The notes beneath the pieces were generated by a model. The model did not search any database. It saw only the letters and a list, made by a program, of their open reading frames with translations, and had not been told where the DNA came from. From NCBI RefSeq assembly GCF_011386835.1, contig NC_088792.1, forward strand, positions 220,320,394 through 220,384,393: DNA of 64,000 nt. The letters are read 5' to 3'. How positions within the stretch are numbered: position 1 is the first letter of the stretch; each line of letters begins with the position of its first letter. Shown piece after piece: positions 43,680 through 56,035 of the stretch. The position numbers were made by a program, and so were the translations under genes. Origin of the DNA: Chrysemys picta bellii (lineage: Eukaryota; Chordata; Testudines; Emydidae).

Positions 43680-43790
43680 CTGCCTCAGTTCTCCTATTTT
43701 TTTAAAATGGGGATAAAGTTTCTTAACCATTTTTGTAAAGTACTTTGAGATACATAGATGAAAGGTGTTATATGAGTGCATGATATTTTT
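43680..43790 (+). repeat. MIR-like SINE 3' half
   Basis: TCTGCCTCAGTTCTCCTATT, AAAATGGGGATAAAG and AAGTACTTTGAGATACATAG resemble the conserved core and 3' region of MIR-type elements in amniotes. Confidence 0.55.
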
Positions 43791-43849
43791 TGATAACTAT
43801 CCTCATGAATTTCGCTGGTTTTCACCAATAAATAATGCCAACACTTAGA

Positions 43850-44040
43850 GTTGGTCAAGGAAACAGTTTTCCCATCCCATGAACATTTTGGAGACTTTGG
43901 AAGATTTTTCCATTCTAAATCAGGAGAAAAAAATTGAAATTTCAATAATTTTTTTGGTTAAAAAAAATTATCAAAATCAACTCTTTCCCATAAAAGTTTC
44001 AGTTTTGATTAATCTGCATTTTTGATGATAAAATCTTGAG
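43850..44040. repeat. AT-rich foldback repeat (GAAAATTT family), copy 4
   Basis: AATTGAAATTTCAATAATTT, GAACATTTTGG and AAAGTTTCAGTTTTGATTAA; decayed. Confidence 0.4.
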
Positions 44041-44044
44041 TCAA

Positions 44045-45970
44045 GAAATTCCTGATTAGTTCTACTAATGTAGTTTTTACATTCTGATATAGGATACCCT
44101 TCTTGGAGAGAGTGAGCAATATGGATGCAGCATTCTTTATTTTTCAGTGTAATAAATTTGCATATATAAGACATGAATATGCCTGTGTACAGTGGAATCC
44201 AATGCTTAATCAGTCACATAACAAATAATCTTCCACCGGTCAGTTAATTCTTTCATGTTGAATACACAGGTTACTCATTAAACCAGATGGTTTTGCTTAT
44301 TTTTACAGAATTTGCATTCTATTAAAATATTTGTGCCTCTTTTTCTTACAGTAACAGTACTTTTCTAATGGTATGTTTTCCTGAAATCATAAACAATGGA
44401 CTTCAAACAGTAGCACAGAAATGTCCTTAGGCTAACATAACCCCCCACTGTATTGTGGAACTAAATGTTTTGTTCATATTTTCTTTAAATAATTGATAAA
44501 CCATAGTTTGTAGTGTTTCTCTTTGATATTAGAAGTCTCTCCCTGTACAGCAGCTGAACATAAGTGGCTCTCGGGGTTGTATTCTAAATGTAATCTATGT
44601 GTACTCAAGCAAAATTACCACCATAAAATTATAAAAGTTACTTTTCTTTGACAGACAAGTTCTAAAACAGTACAGGGCACGTACTCCCTACAGCCATTTG
44701 AAAATTGCAAGGAAAGTTTCAATAAGTTAAGTTTCAATATAGAGAGTAAGGAAATAAATCTAAATAATTTTCACCTGCAACTTTCCATGTTTCCATGAGG
44801 CCAGAAAAGTGTGGGCATGTTTTAAGTCTGAGTGAAATAGCTCAAATATTTTTGAGTTATAGATATATGAAAATGTATAGGTGTAGTTTTCAGGAGTCCT
44901 CTGTCTTGGCCTAGCTTAGCTCCTTTGAATTCCATGAGAGTATTACTTTTGACTTCAGTGAGAGTGGAGTTAGAACAGCTCTATGCCCTTTTGAAAGTTC
45001 CACCTGAATGTTTCAGAAATTGATTCAAAGTTCACTGAAATCAACTTAAAGATTCTCATTGACTTTGACAGGCTTTGGTTTAGTCCCCTAAACATTTAAA
45101 AAGACTAACACTTTATGGGAAGTTTATAACTCAACTGGATCCATTTTCGTACTTCAAATTAAAATGCTAATACAATCAAAATAGCGAATAGGATAATTTT
45201 GGAAAAAATGGTATTTAAATTGTACAATTATTCAAGTTTTCTTTTGAACAGAGAGTTGTTTGCATTCCAGATGCTCACAGAAAAAAGGATAAGAGAAATA
45301 TGTTTTCACAACCAAAGTAAGTGGGAGGATTTTTGTATGGCAAAGAAGGGACTGGTTTTCTGAGTTTAATTTTGCTCTATTATTAGAGTTTTAAAAAATG
45401 CATGTAGCATATTGTGGAATAAAATGAATGGCTAAACAATAGTGATGAAAATTCTCTGTGAAAGAGTCTGATTCTAAGACATGATTGTTGACAGAGAATG
45501 ATTTTAATGGCAGCTGCAGAATATTGGTGAAAATATGATGCTGAAATTAATCACCAGCATTAAGAATTAGGAGATGAAATATTATAGAATTCAAAATTGG
45601 CATTAACATTGGTATTAGAATGGTCCAAAGAGGAATTGTTGATGGTGTTAAACGACTGAAAATGGAGGATCAATGGGTGAATGATATATGGAGATGGGGG
45701 CAGATGCTCAGTAGTAGACAAATGTAAAATAAGGGATGGGGGAGGGTGGCTAGCCCTGGCGGAAAGGAGAATAGAAGTGGATGAGCTGGGGAGTTATTTT
45801 GAACTGAACTATTGTCCGTCACCACTAATGTAGAATTATTTGCTTGGTAAAAGTAAAGACAAACATTTTCTGTGGAAATGTATTTAATCTTTGAGCCTTT
45901 TCTATGTGGTTTTAAACATAGAAGTTTTACTTCTATTTCAAGGGAATAAAAATGTCTTTTATGACAGTGA
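44045..45970. other. Unique intronic sequence
   Basis: About 1.9 kb without a convincing repeat or gene; AT-rich. Confidence 0.5.
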
Positions 45971-45978
45971 ACTGACAC

Positions 45979-46170
45979 TGAATCATAGAAAGGTAGGGCT
46001 GGAAGAGACTCGAGGTCCATCCATCCACACTCAGGCAAGAATAAGTATACCTAGACCATCCCTCACAGGTGTTTGTCTAACCTGTTCCCTTGCTTAACTA
46101 TCCCTATATTTAGAATTTCCCCCTAACTGAACTCTCCCTTGCTGCAAACTAAACTAATGCTTCCTGTGCT
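45979..46170 (-). mobile_element. CR1 3' end fragment
   Basis: The plus strand reads GAATCATAGAAAGGTAGGGC, TGGAAGAGACTCGAGG and GTATACCTAGACCATCCCTC, then AGGTGTTTGTCTAACCTGTT. This is the complement of a CR1 3' region, the same type as 11053-11495. Confidence 0.8.
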
Positions 46171-46174
46171 ATCA

Positions 46175-47395
46175 TGTCAATGCAACGTGCTTTGGCGTTC
46201 CAATGGGTAAATTATTCAGTTACTGGAACATTTTCAATCCATTAATAAAGTGCAGTGAACCTAATTTTGCTACTTTCATCCCCAACCCTTGCACAGCCTC
46301 ATGTACTCGCCTCCCATCATACCCTTCATCTCCTCTTCCTTCCCCACAGATTCCCAAAATACCAAGTACATCCTCCTGCTAGGTCCTATCACATCATATG
46401 CTTTCTTCACTAGCTTCTCCTTTGTATCCCAGACAATACCCAATACCTTTAGGTGAGACCTAGATGGGTAAGAATTGTATTTTTGGAAAACTGTTGACCA
46501 GGATAATCTAGAATACATTTGCCATTACATTTTGAAAGTTAGTAAATATTCCTCATAAATTGACCAGTTAATCAACAATGTTTGAAGCAATAGTGTACCT
46601 AGTTATTTGTTGATTAACTACCTCGATGTCAGCAGCGTTGACAACTAAGTATCATTGTCAGCTTGAATTATAATGGGCCAAAAAAATCTATTCAGATTTC
46701 AGTTGATTTTACATGAAATGCAAAATGCAGTTAAAGTCAACAAAAGAGAATGGACCTCTTGGTTGGATGGAGTGCCTGTAGGACCCATCAGGGGAGCATT
46801 AAAGATTTGTAGCAGGTCCTGCCAGTAAAATAGGATCCATTTTTAGAAACTGGAGATCCTGTAGGCCAAAACCTAGTCCCAAAGGAGACATAAGCCTTTG
46901 TCTTCTTCCTTGCTTTTATAAATGAGATTCACTTCCAGTTACATTAATAACTGCAGAGGTGGAATCCACCTCTAGAACAACATTTCCAACACTGCTGGTT
47001 CAACACCATTGAGTCTCTGTATTGTAGTGACTTGGAAGTTGCTTTGCAGCTTTATCAAGTCCTCAGGGAAGTGCTACGGCAAAAATTGCCCTTGCATCAT
47101 ATTAATGATCCATAAAACGTCCCTGAATTTGGTCCTTTTATCTGATCAGCAACTTTACAGTGTAAGAAGTCTGTCTTCGCTGAGATTTGAACAGAAGAGA
47201 AAACCCTTTGATCCTAAAGTATTTCATCCCTCTCACTTCAACTAAAAGTCTTTAATATCTGAGCATCACCATGCCTATCCTCTAGGCACCTAGAAAATCA
47301 CTGAGATTCACAAAGCCTGAGTTCAGCACCTAGGCTGAAAGATATGAGGGAGTTCCTCCTTTGCTCTGCTCCCTCCCAACCTCTCTCTGTGGCCA
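46175..47395. other. Unique intronic sequence
   Basis: No gene or recognised element. Confidence 0.5.
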
Positions 47396-47399
47396 TTTT

Positions 47400-47615
47400 A
47401 TGTAATCTCGTCTATAGGGACCCAGACCGTCAGGTGAGCTCTGAAGGTATTTACTGGAGTGAGCCCCAGAGGAGAATTATGACTGCATTTAATTACTTGT
47501 TAATGCAGTTATTAACAGCTCAAATGGAAAATCCTTTACTAATTGCATTGTGCAATACCTAATTGCTGCTAGATAAGTCATTAATCAGACTGGGAGAATA
47601 AAAGTGCTGGCACTG
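47400..47615. promoter_or_regulatory. Candidate conserved noncoding element (enhancer-like)
   Basis: This block has no repeat character and a dense set of homeodomain-like cores (ATTTAATTACTTGTTAATGC, GTTATTAAC, CTAATTGC, GTCATTAATC). It also holds TTGTGCAAT, close to a C/EBP site. Such composition is typical of developmental enhancers, but conservation cannot be judged from one sequence. Confidence 0.3.
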
Positions 47616-47619
47616 TGTC

Positions 47620-49005
47620 CTCCTCTTCTGCCTTTACACACAAACTTCTGGTCCTCATTGAGCTCTGACTATTTTCTTTCCCATCCCTGAATAGACACGG
47701 GGCTCTCTTCTTCCCATCAGCTCCCACATAAGGCCACAGTTCAGTAAAGCACCTGAGCACATGTTTTGCTGAATAGGGATGGGATTACTCAGGTGTTCAA
47801 TTGGTTTGCTCAAGAGGGGCCTGTGTTCTGCAAATACAACACAAATTTATTAAAAAAAATATTAAGGCTGCATAGGTAAAAACTCAAACATTAGGACACG
47901 CCAGATCAAAATTTGCACTATGGTATAATTTACCTACAGGCCATTTCTCAAAGAACATATAATTTTTCTTCCTGCAATGTTAGACACACGTGGTATTTTA
48001 TAATTCTTGTATTCTTACACTGCTTTCATTGTTGTGGTCCAGTATATCTTTACTGACACTTCATTATATAATGTCTCTCAGAGGTATTGTATGGTAGTAA
48101 TTTCCTCAGCATGCATGTATGCTTTCTTTTTCAGTATAAGATAGTATTCTGTGCTTAACAACTGAAACTTCATTAGCACAATGAGAAAAAAAGCATTATA
48201 TAAAATATTGCTCTGGAGCACTGGATTCATTGTACATTCATTCCTTCAAAATATATAGTTGTCTAAGTAATTATATAAGTAAATAAATTCATGTATAATC
48301 AGATTCTGCTACCCTTTCTTCCATTGAGTAATACTTTAAAGAACAATAGCTGCCATTTAATGGACCAATACAGTAAAGATGGCATAGGTAAAAGGAACAT
48401 GATTTCAGTAGGACTGCTCACAGAACAATGTGGGTAAGAGTGGCAGAATCTGGCCCTATATTAATTGGTATATTTCATTACAATTTGTGGAAACACTTGG
48501 CAGTGGTAGGCGAAGGGAACTGCAGCACAATAAAGGACAAATATTTCTTCTAGCTATTTTCAAATTTCTCATAGGAGATACTGTAAACAGACAATCTCTA
48601 TATTGAGCATCTGAATGTCAATTTAAAGGATTTTTTTCTATTTAATGCTGATCAAAACTTCAACAGTATTATTTACTTCACCATGTGGAAGTTGCATATA
48701 TCACTTAAAATGTACGTGGAATGCAACAAAATTATTTGAAAGGGAAAAAAAATTAAATATGCCAATAGAGACAATGAGTAAAAGCATATAAAAAGAATTC
48801 AGTAAAAATGAAACGCACGCTACTAACCAATAATTACCTCCTTAACATTTTTTCCTAGCCATTAATGAGGGCCAGAGGAGTTGAACCTGGTCATTAGTTG
48901 TAAGAGCATGCTTGATATGGAAGTCGTTGTAACATTTGTAAATATAAAAATTATCTATTGCTGAGCTAAAAAGTTCAGCTCCAAATTGTGATAGGAAAAT
49001 AAGGA
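47620..49005. other. Unique intronic sequence
   Basis: AT-rich, with a few weak fragments of the small GAAGTCAATGG-type foldbacks at about 47730-47830 and 48300-48465. No gene. Confidence 0.45.
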
Positions 49006-49009
49006 AACA

Positions 49010-49155
49010 AAGCAGTCTAGTGGTAAGTGCAGGAGACTCGGAGCTGAGATTTTGTTTTCATTCTTTGTTCTACCACTGACAATCTGTGTGACCTGGCCCA
49101 AGTCACATAGCCCTTGTTGCTTTAGTTTCCATCATGGGCATAATACTCTTTACCA
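49010..49155 (+). mobile_element. MIR-like SINE
   Basis: TCTAGTGGTAAGTGCAGGAG, TTGTTCTACCACTGACAATC, TGTGTGACCTGGCCCAAGTC and CTTTAGTTTCC follow the order of a MIR-type element: tRNA-like head, then the CORE with TGTGTGACCTTGGGCAAGTC. Confidence 0.75.
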
Positions 49156-49159
49156 CTAG

Positions 49160-49590
49160 ATCTGTGCATAGAAGGGTAAATCCATTTCATGGAGAATTTC
49201 AATATTATGAAATTTGGTTTAATTCTGATTCAGAATGAAAACCAAATTCCAAAATACAAAAGGGTATAGAGCCCTTTCTTTGGGGCAGTCCACCTGGCAG
49301 GTTGTCATGGAGCCAGGCGCCTTGCACCTTTGAAACCCTAAGAATCCAGGATGCAAAGGACCCGTGAGATTGGGGGGGTAGACTCCCAAGGCTTCTGGGC
49401 TCTCTGCTCCATATCAGCCTGGACTGTCGAGAAGCTGGGTGGGCAGATAGACACGCTGGGTAGACAAGCTTTCATCAGAACTTTAAAATCTCCCCATCTC
49501 TGAAACATTTCAATTGCAATGAATTGGCAAATTTCAACAACAATAAGTTTCATTAGAATTTTCCCGATTAGCATTTCCACATTTGCAAAG
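49160..49590. repeat. Decayed foldback with AT-rich arms
   Basis: AATTTCAATATTATGAAATT near the left and ATTGGCAAATTTCAACAACA near the right flank a GC-richer centre (49270-49460). Arms match only loosely. Confidence 0.35.
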
Positions 49591-49594
49591 GACT

Positions 49595-51520
49595 TTGTTA
49601 CTCTTAGAAATAAAATATATTATACAGTGCAACAAAACATTTAATCAGATGCTTAACTTTAACTATCGACTTATGTCCATGACTATCTGGTAAAGTACTT
49701 AAGGGCATGGATAAGTCTCTTGAAGTCAGTGGGAATTAATTCCATTTTTAATATTAAGGATCTGTTTAAATGCTTTGCAGAATGAGGGACTCAGAGAATA
49801 GAGTTGCAGAGACGACTATAGGTAAGGCTGCCTAAGCACATTCATTCTAATGCCCTGTTTTTAATCACTTATAACTTTCCAACATTTGTCTAGTGAGCTG
49901 AAAAATGTCATTCTTTCTCTATGCCTGAAGCTGAACTCTGAGAAGTTTGAGCCAAACAATTTTGCCATATTTGAATAAAAAGGAGAGTGAAAAGATATTT
50001 TCCTCATATTTTTTTTTTTTAAGTTTGCAACTTTTTGAAATTCCTATAGGCAATCATCTGGTACAGCATCTGACTCTGAACTCCTTTTCTGAAATACCTT
50101 CTCTTTACCCATCCTAAATTGGGAGCTTATCATGGGATGTGTATGCCCCTTCTGCCATGGTCACTAGGAGGCTAGCCAGTAAGCTAGCTAGATGAGAGGA
50201 GAGGTGCAGCTGCCGGAAAGGACACGAAACCTTTAAAGAGGGAACTAGATTCAAGGCATCTGAAGCTAATAGCTTAGTAACTTTTTTCTATTTAGAAAAC
50301 AAGCCAACTAACGGGAATCATAGTGTCTTCTCATTAAGGTAGTGCAAAGATTTCCTTGTTAGGAAGAATTCTCCTCTGAAATGACACTCTGATGGCTGGA
50401 TAGGGAGGCGAAAGGTGGCTGTGATTCACTCAAATGCCAAATGCAGCGAGCCCAAATGGGATTTCTTATGTTACCACTCATGCCTACAGAAAAACTCTTT
50501 AACCTGGTTGCCTCAGGTACAGACATTTGCGAAATGTATCGGAGTTTAGCAGCAGAATCTCTTTTACATCCAGGCACCAGTACATAAGTGTTGCATATAT
50601 TTTAAAAATCACCAGCCGAATTCCTACAGAGCATCAAGTTCAGTCAGGAAGTGGTGTTTCATTGGCCTATATTTTATATTATTGAGTAAAATACTTCTCT
50701 TTTTTATTGTATTTCCTTCTACTGCCCTTCTGTCTTATAAAACTTTTATGCCAAACTTCCAAATTTAATTGATTTACCGAAGTGAAAACTCCTTGCACAC
50801 ACTGAATATAAACCTGGTCAATGTCATAGTCCATACCTGTATGCTTAAATGTCTGCTACTGCATTTTTAAAAGAATTTGAAGTAAGGTCATTTTACTCAG
50901 CCTACTAAACACATTTGGCCAAAGCGTGTACTCAGTTTACCATGGAATCTGGACTAGCAGGCAAGCCCCTGAAAGCAAATAAAGTGTGTGGGTGTAAGCA
51001 AGAGAATGTCAGCCAATTGTTAGTTTTTTATTTAATTCTATGGAGTTATGAAAGCATCAATTATTCTAAATAGAATGCAGGAGGAATACCCATAAGATTC
51101 TAATCCCTTAGATGTTTTAAATTGCCACCTTCTCTCCCCAAAACCCTGCATCAGACCAACCCTGTATGTGGGGGACATTCAAATATAGAAGAGACTTTTG
51201 CAGAATGACCCCCCACCCATCTTAATCTGGAGCTACAAACTCATGAAGAAAATGTATAATATAGAAAATAATTTTCAAGACACACTCCTCCAGCTCTCAT
51301 ATGTGTCTATGTAAATATCTCTGTTGCTACAGTATAAGCCAATTTATATTAAAAACAAAAGTACTATAACAGATTAAATAGTAATCTGTAGCAAAAGTAA
51401 TTGTAAAAATGTGGCATATATATTTACATTTTGAAAAAATATTGGCCCCAGCTCCAAAGACTGCTTAAACAAATTTGATCAGTGACATTTGTTAATCCTA
51501 ACATAATCATTAAATGAGAA
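49595..51520. other. Unique intronic sequence
   Basis: About 1.9 kb of AT-rich intron. No gene recognised. Confidence 0.5.
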
Positions 51521-51524
51521 GAAG

Positions 51525-51745
51525 ATTTGGCATTTTCATAGCACTTTTCATCCTTGGAAGCTTTTAGAGCCATTACAAAGGTGGGTAAGTTATTATAATC
51601 ATTTTACAAATGAGGGAAATGAGACAGAGTGATTAAATGACTTGATTAAGGTTACACAGTAAATCAGCGACAGACTGGGGAACAGACCTACAGACTCCCA
51701 GTGCCAAATCTTTTGCTCTAACCTCCAGACAAGCTGCATCTTGTT
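51525..51745 (-). mobile_element. MIR-like SINE
   Basis: The plus strand reads TTATAATCATTTTACAAATG, AGGGAAATGAGACAGAGTGA, AGGTTACACAGTAAATCAGC and TTTTGCTCTAACCTCCAGAC. This is the complement of a MIR-type SINE from 3' CORE to tRNA head. Confidence 0.75.
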
Positions 51746-51749
51746 CTTA

Positions 51750-52750
51750 CTATGAGAGTTTAGAACTGTTAGATGTTTTACACTGAACGTGGGTCCTGGA
51801 CTTTCATTCCAGAAGAGTATAACAACCAACTAGGTAAAATATCATGCCATTGAAAAATAAGGTCAAATTTCGATGGGAATTTTTCCTTATGTTTTTAGAA
51901 ACTATATTGAGCTTTTGGAAATCAAATAAAAAATAACAAAGTATTTATAAGGGACTTGTTACTGCCTCCAGAAGCTTGTTTCTCTAGAGAATGGTGCTGC
52001 AGCTGCTGTGTAGGTTCCTGAAAGTATCCATAGATAGGGACAGTCTAGTGTACATAATTTGAACATATGTAAAGCAGAATCCTATTTCAAATAAGAGGCC
52101 CTCACACATGAAGTGAAGCTGGTTGGGTTGGAAGTTGCTGTGTATGCTGCATCTTGACTCAAGGGTCTATATAATTTTCTTCATCAAAAGCTAAAAGGAA
52201 TGTAGCTCATCTGCAAATAATTTACATAGATTTGCATGGTATACTGTTTTTCTTAGGCATGTAGTAAAACCGCTTCAAATTACAAGTTTGGATACTCAAG
52301 GAATATATTATACATACTGTCAGGTGATGTTTTGCTGTGTTGCCTTTGCCTGCTTCTTTCCAGTCAAAATGATTGAGACCTTTAGTAACTATGCTCCATA
52401 AGCTACCAAAAATATGATATAAACTACAGTTATTCCATTTCATATGTCCCAGATACTGTCTTGACGCCAACTGTACTTCTTTCCAAGGTTAGTCTAGTTG
52501 TTTTTTTCCCATTTGTTTGCAACTGATAGCATTGGCCGCCCTCCTGGTATATCTTCAGCAGTAAATCAAACATAATGTGTTTGTCACTTCCAGAAACAGT
52601 CATGGTAGCTTTCTGATATTGTACTTCCTCTGTACGTTTAATAATGTGGATGCTGTCAGGTGTAACTGCTGGTACTTTCATTTATGTCAAGTATAGAAAC
52701 TCAGGCATCCCAACATGAAGTGGTGCTTATAATACAAACACGTTTATTAT
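51750..52750. other. Unique intronic sequence
   Basis: No recognised repeat or gene. Confidence 0.5.
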
Positions 52751-52761
52751 ATTGAGATATA

Positions 52762-52933
52762 TCTATCTCATAGAACTGGAAGGGACCTTGAAAGGTCATT
52801 GAGTCCAGCCCCCTGCCTTCACTAGCAGGACTAAGTACTGATTTTTGCTCTAGATCCCTAAGTGGCCCCCTGAAGGATTGAACTCACAACCCTGGGTTTA
52901 GCAGGCCAATGCTCAAACCACTGAGCTATTCCT
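52762..52933 (-). mobile_element. tRNA-derived SINE with CR1-like tail (Cry type)
   Basis: On the minus strand the head AATAGCTCAGTGGTTTGAGC contains an RNA polymerase III A box (52912-52928). GGGTTGTGAGTTCAATCC (52875-52892) is a B box. The 3' part, GGACTCAATGACCTTTCAAG then GTCCCTTCCAGTTCTATGAG, is shared with CR1. A tRNA-Lys-like head plus a CR1-like tail is the recalled structure of the Cry SINE family of cryptodiran turtles, mobilised by CR1 enzymes. No clear target duplication was seen. Confidence 0.85.
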
Positions 52934-52939
52934 TTATGA

Positions 52940-53359
52940 TTAAGGCTACGATTATGTCACAGAGGTCATGGAACTCACAGAATCCGTGACTTCCATGACC
53001 TCCATGACATTTTCTGCCCCGAGGCTGGAGCTCCCAGCCTTCCCTATGCTATGGGGGCGAGGGGACCCCGCAGCAGCCCAGCCCCCATGGGTGGCAGGGG
53101 ACCCCAGAGCTCCCTGAGGAGCCCCCCCCCATAGCTGCTCAACTGCTGCGCAGTGAGGACCCCAGAGCTCGCACTCACTGCAGTGATGGGGGGGACCACA
53201 GTGCCCCAGCAGCAGTGGATGCTGAACGGCTTCCCCGTTTGGTCAGGGATATTTTTAGTGCAAGTCAGGGACAGGTCATGGGCTTCCGTGAATTTTTGTT
53301 TATTGCCCATGACCTGTTCGTGACTTTTACTAAAAATATCTGTGACATCTTAGCCTTAA
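52940..53359. mobile_element. TIR DNA element, 420 bp
   Basis: It begins TTAAGGCTACGATTATGTCA and its reversed right end is TTAAGGCTAAGATGTCACAG. TTATGA at 52934-52939 and 53360-53365 is a probable 6-bp target duplication. An inner inverted pair is GAGGTCATGGAA against the GGTCATGGGC/GCCCATGACC blocks. The centre is GC-rich. No coding capacity; superfamily uncertain. Confidence 0.7.
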
Positions 53360-53364
53360 TTATG

Positions 53365-53555
53365 ATGGAGCAGTAGTGATGCTACAGTTAAACTTGTGCC
53401 AAAAGTTTTCATTTAAGCAAAGGTGTTCACATGTCAAGATACAAGGCCTACATGATGTTTAACATATGGCCATTCAGCCATGCAGTCCAATAAATACATT
53501 TGAATTGAATTTCAAATGTGGTCTTTTTGTTGGAACATCACTGATGTTCTGATTT
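53365..53555. other. Short unique stretch
   Basis: Nothing recognised. Confidence 0.4.
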
Positions 53556-53559
53556 AGGA

Positions 53560-56035
53560 TCCTCCTCCTAACATTTGTCTACATGGATCCCACTGTAGGT
53601 GTGTGCGTTTCATGGTCCTGAGCCCAGAATCATTTAGCCAGTAGTGTCTATTGGGGCTGCTCACACACTCTATACAGCCCACATCACCTACAACCAGGGA
53701 ATAAAATACAGAGCAGCCCCAACTGCTACTCAGTTCATTCCTGCTGCCTGTGGCAGCAAATCAGAACCTAAGGCATCCTTCTGATTCCCCACAGCTTTGT
53801 ATAGTTAGGATGGTTGTTAGAGTTAGTGGAGTGTTTTTATAGCTTTGGATAAATTCATTTAAGCACAGTGGCAAAAAACAAATAAACAAGCTTTTTCTTT
53901 GTCTCCCTTTGGTCTTGAGGAATGAGAGAGCCAGTCTCCAGGCTTTAAGATCTGTGCTGCCTGGGGGACTGCTATGCCTGCTAATGATGTGCACACAAAG
54001 GGTTTGTTCTGCTTGGAAGAGATTCAGATCCCTAGCAAGTGAGCCATTTGCAATTGTTTTACTAATCGCACACAGAAGCCTTGTGATGCCCATCTAAAAT
54101 TGTTTTTGGTTGAAAAAATCTGCCACGTGTCTGATGCTGAGGTGCCCCTTCAGGAGCAGCCACTTCCTGCTTCAAAAAGAACAGGATTCCTGCTTCAAAG
54201 CCATTTTCAAAAAGTGCCCCGGCTACAAGAGACATCATTCCAGAATCTAAGAGCCTTGGCAGACTCTAAAAGATTGCCTGCTACTAACAAACAGGTCTCA
54301 GCCCTGCAGCCCAAAGCCTGAAAGATCTTTAGGTGGGACTCAGTACTGATTGCCATCCCTAGTACCAACCAAGAAGAAGGCAGAGAGTCAATTTGCTGAC
54401 TTACCTAAATCAGCTCCTTTAAAACCATATTGATATTGTAGTCATCTTAGGGTGGGGAATTGTGTTCCTCAGCTTTGGTTCCATGTTCTGTACTTTCAGT
54501 GATCAACATAGCTTCCTCAATATCATTGTCATCTGTACCATATACCTCAGTTGCTGGTACCGCATTCTGGCAAGACTTTTGGGACTAATGGTCACAGTAT
54601 TTTGTCATCATCAGTCCCACCTCCCTCACATGTGGTGGCTGCGTACCCATCTCCAGCAGACCTAATGATCACTTCTGAACCTGAGTTTCCATTGCTGGAC
54701 ATCTCTCCTTTGTCTACTGCAGCTAGAGCTCTACTGGAGCCCCAGGTACTAAAGATGAAAATATCTCTTCACTCAACTTCGACCGTACCAGTACCTGCCT
54801 CTTGTACTATAACATTTAAGGCTGTTCCTCTTTCTACACGTCAGGGCTCTTCTCCATTGGAAGAATTTTATTCATCTTCATTCTCTTCTCTGCATGGTAG
54901 TAGGCACCCTTCTTTTAGGAGGTCTTCCCCCCCTCACCCAGACTGACTTCTGGGAGTGCCTATGGACAAAGTCCCTATTTCCACAGATCCCATGCTCCGG
55001 AGTGATCACACAGTCCTTGGTTCCCTCCTTTGTGACACCATATGCCCTTCCCTTATGGGGCACAGGCCTGGCCCTAATGGTTTCCATGAAACCTCAGCCT
55101 ATGCCATCTGCTCCCTATCTGACAACTTTGAGATCCAGAATAAGGTCCTCCTCCTACAGTTCCTACTAGGGAGTTCCTATCATTCCTTCAGGAGTTTCTT
55201 CAGTATGATGAACAAGAACCTCTTAGTGAGGAGGACCTCGTGGAGGAATATGAGGATCAGCCTATTCCTCATGTCAGGTGATGATTCTATGGCAAGGCCA
55301 TGATTATTACATCTAACACACCCGTGATAGATTATTTCAGGGCCTTCCAGCACCTCCTTACAAGAACAACAGACATTCTGGAGGTCATTCAGGAGAGGTC
55401 TCATAAATTATTTGACATTTTACTCCTGGTATCCCAAAATCGTCTAGCCAGACCCAGTAATAAAGGCATTCTTGAGCCAGCCAAAGACCCCTAACTATTT
55501 TGGCCACAACTAAGAGGTCTGATTGCAGGTACCAAGTTCTGCCTAAGAGATTGGAGTAGTCATTTTAGATATCTAGTACCTGGATCTTCAGTTATAACAG
55601 CCACTCATGAAAAATCTAAGTTACCCAGGCCCCCTAGATCTACACCCAGAGATAAGGAGCCCAAGGGGATGAATCTTCTGGGGCGGGAAGTTTATTCATC
55701 TGCAGTTTGCACATTTGAATAGCCAATTACCAACCTTTACTGGCTAAGTACGACTTTTCTGCAACGTATTAACAGTGTCCGAGAGACGAGAAATGTATTG
55801 AAAGCAGTGGTTACAGAAGGCTAATTGATGGCAAAGACATCTCTGCATGTTTTGTTGGATATGTCTGATGCTGTACCATCATAGAGAAGATATGGGGGAT
55901 ATGCAGGGTGCATATGCAGCCACAATAGACACAGCTGGCTACAAGAATCTGGGTTCATGTGCATGAAGATGTGTGCGGACAAAAAAATCTCAAAAAACTC
56001 CAGTTACTATAAAGTAAATAAGTACTCTTTACATC
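53560..56035 (+). mobile_element. DIRS-like retroelement, internally deleted (gag region and ends)
   Basis: The 5' part (about 53580-53770) resembles the terminal region and leader of turtle DIRS-type elements. Gag-like coding follows: VSDAEVPLQEQPLPASKRTG near 54130, a Ser/Pro-rich stretch near 54600-54940, PVIDYFRAFQHLLTRTTDIL near 55310, and MNLLGREVYSSAV near 55670. From about 55890, GGGTTCATGTGCATGAAGAT then AACTCCAGTTACTATAAAGT resembles the 3' terminal region. The reverse transcriptase, RNase H, methyltransferase and tyrosine recombinase that should lie between are absent. Stops interrupt the gag. Family assignment is from recall. Confidence 0.55.
54100..55494 (+). pseudogene. DIRS-like gag remnant
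   Basis: The gag is split over at least three frames: 54100-54321, 54551-54946 and 55300-55494, with degraded sequence to about 55880. Best-preserved pieces are PLQEQPLPASKRTGFLLQSH and PVIDYFRAFQHLLTRTTDIL. The middle is Ser/Pro-rich with no clear domain. It is not functional. Confidence 0.5.

Noticed and set aside
46540..46640. TTAATCAACAA / TTGTTGATTAA inverted repeat as a MITE
   Set aside because: Only about 11 bp pairs, with no wider similarity or target duplication; could be chance in AT-rich DNA.
53761..54093. 110-codon minus-strand frame
   Set aside because: Antisense to the DIRS-like leader, with no recognisable features.
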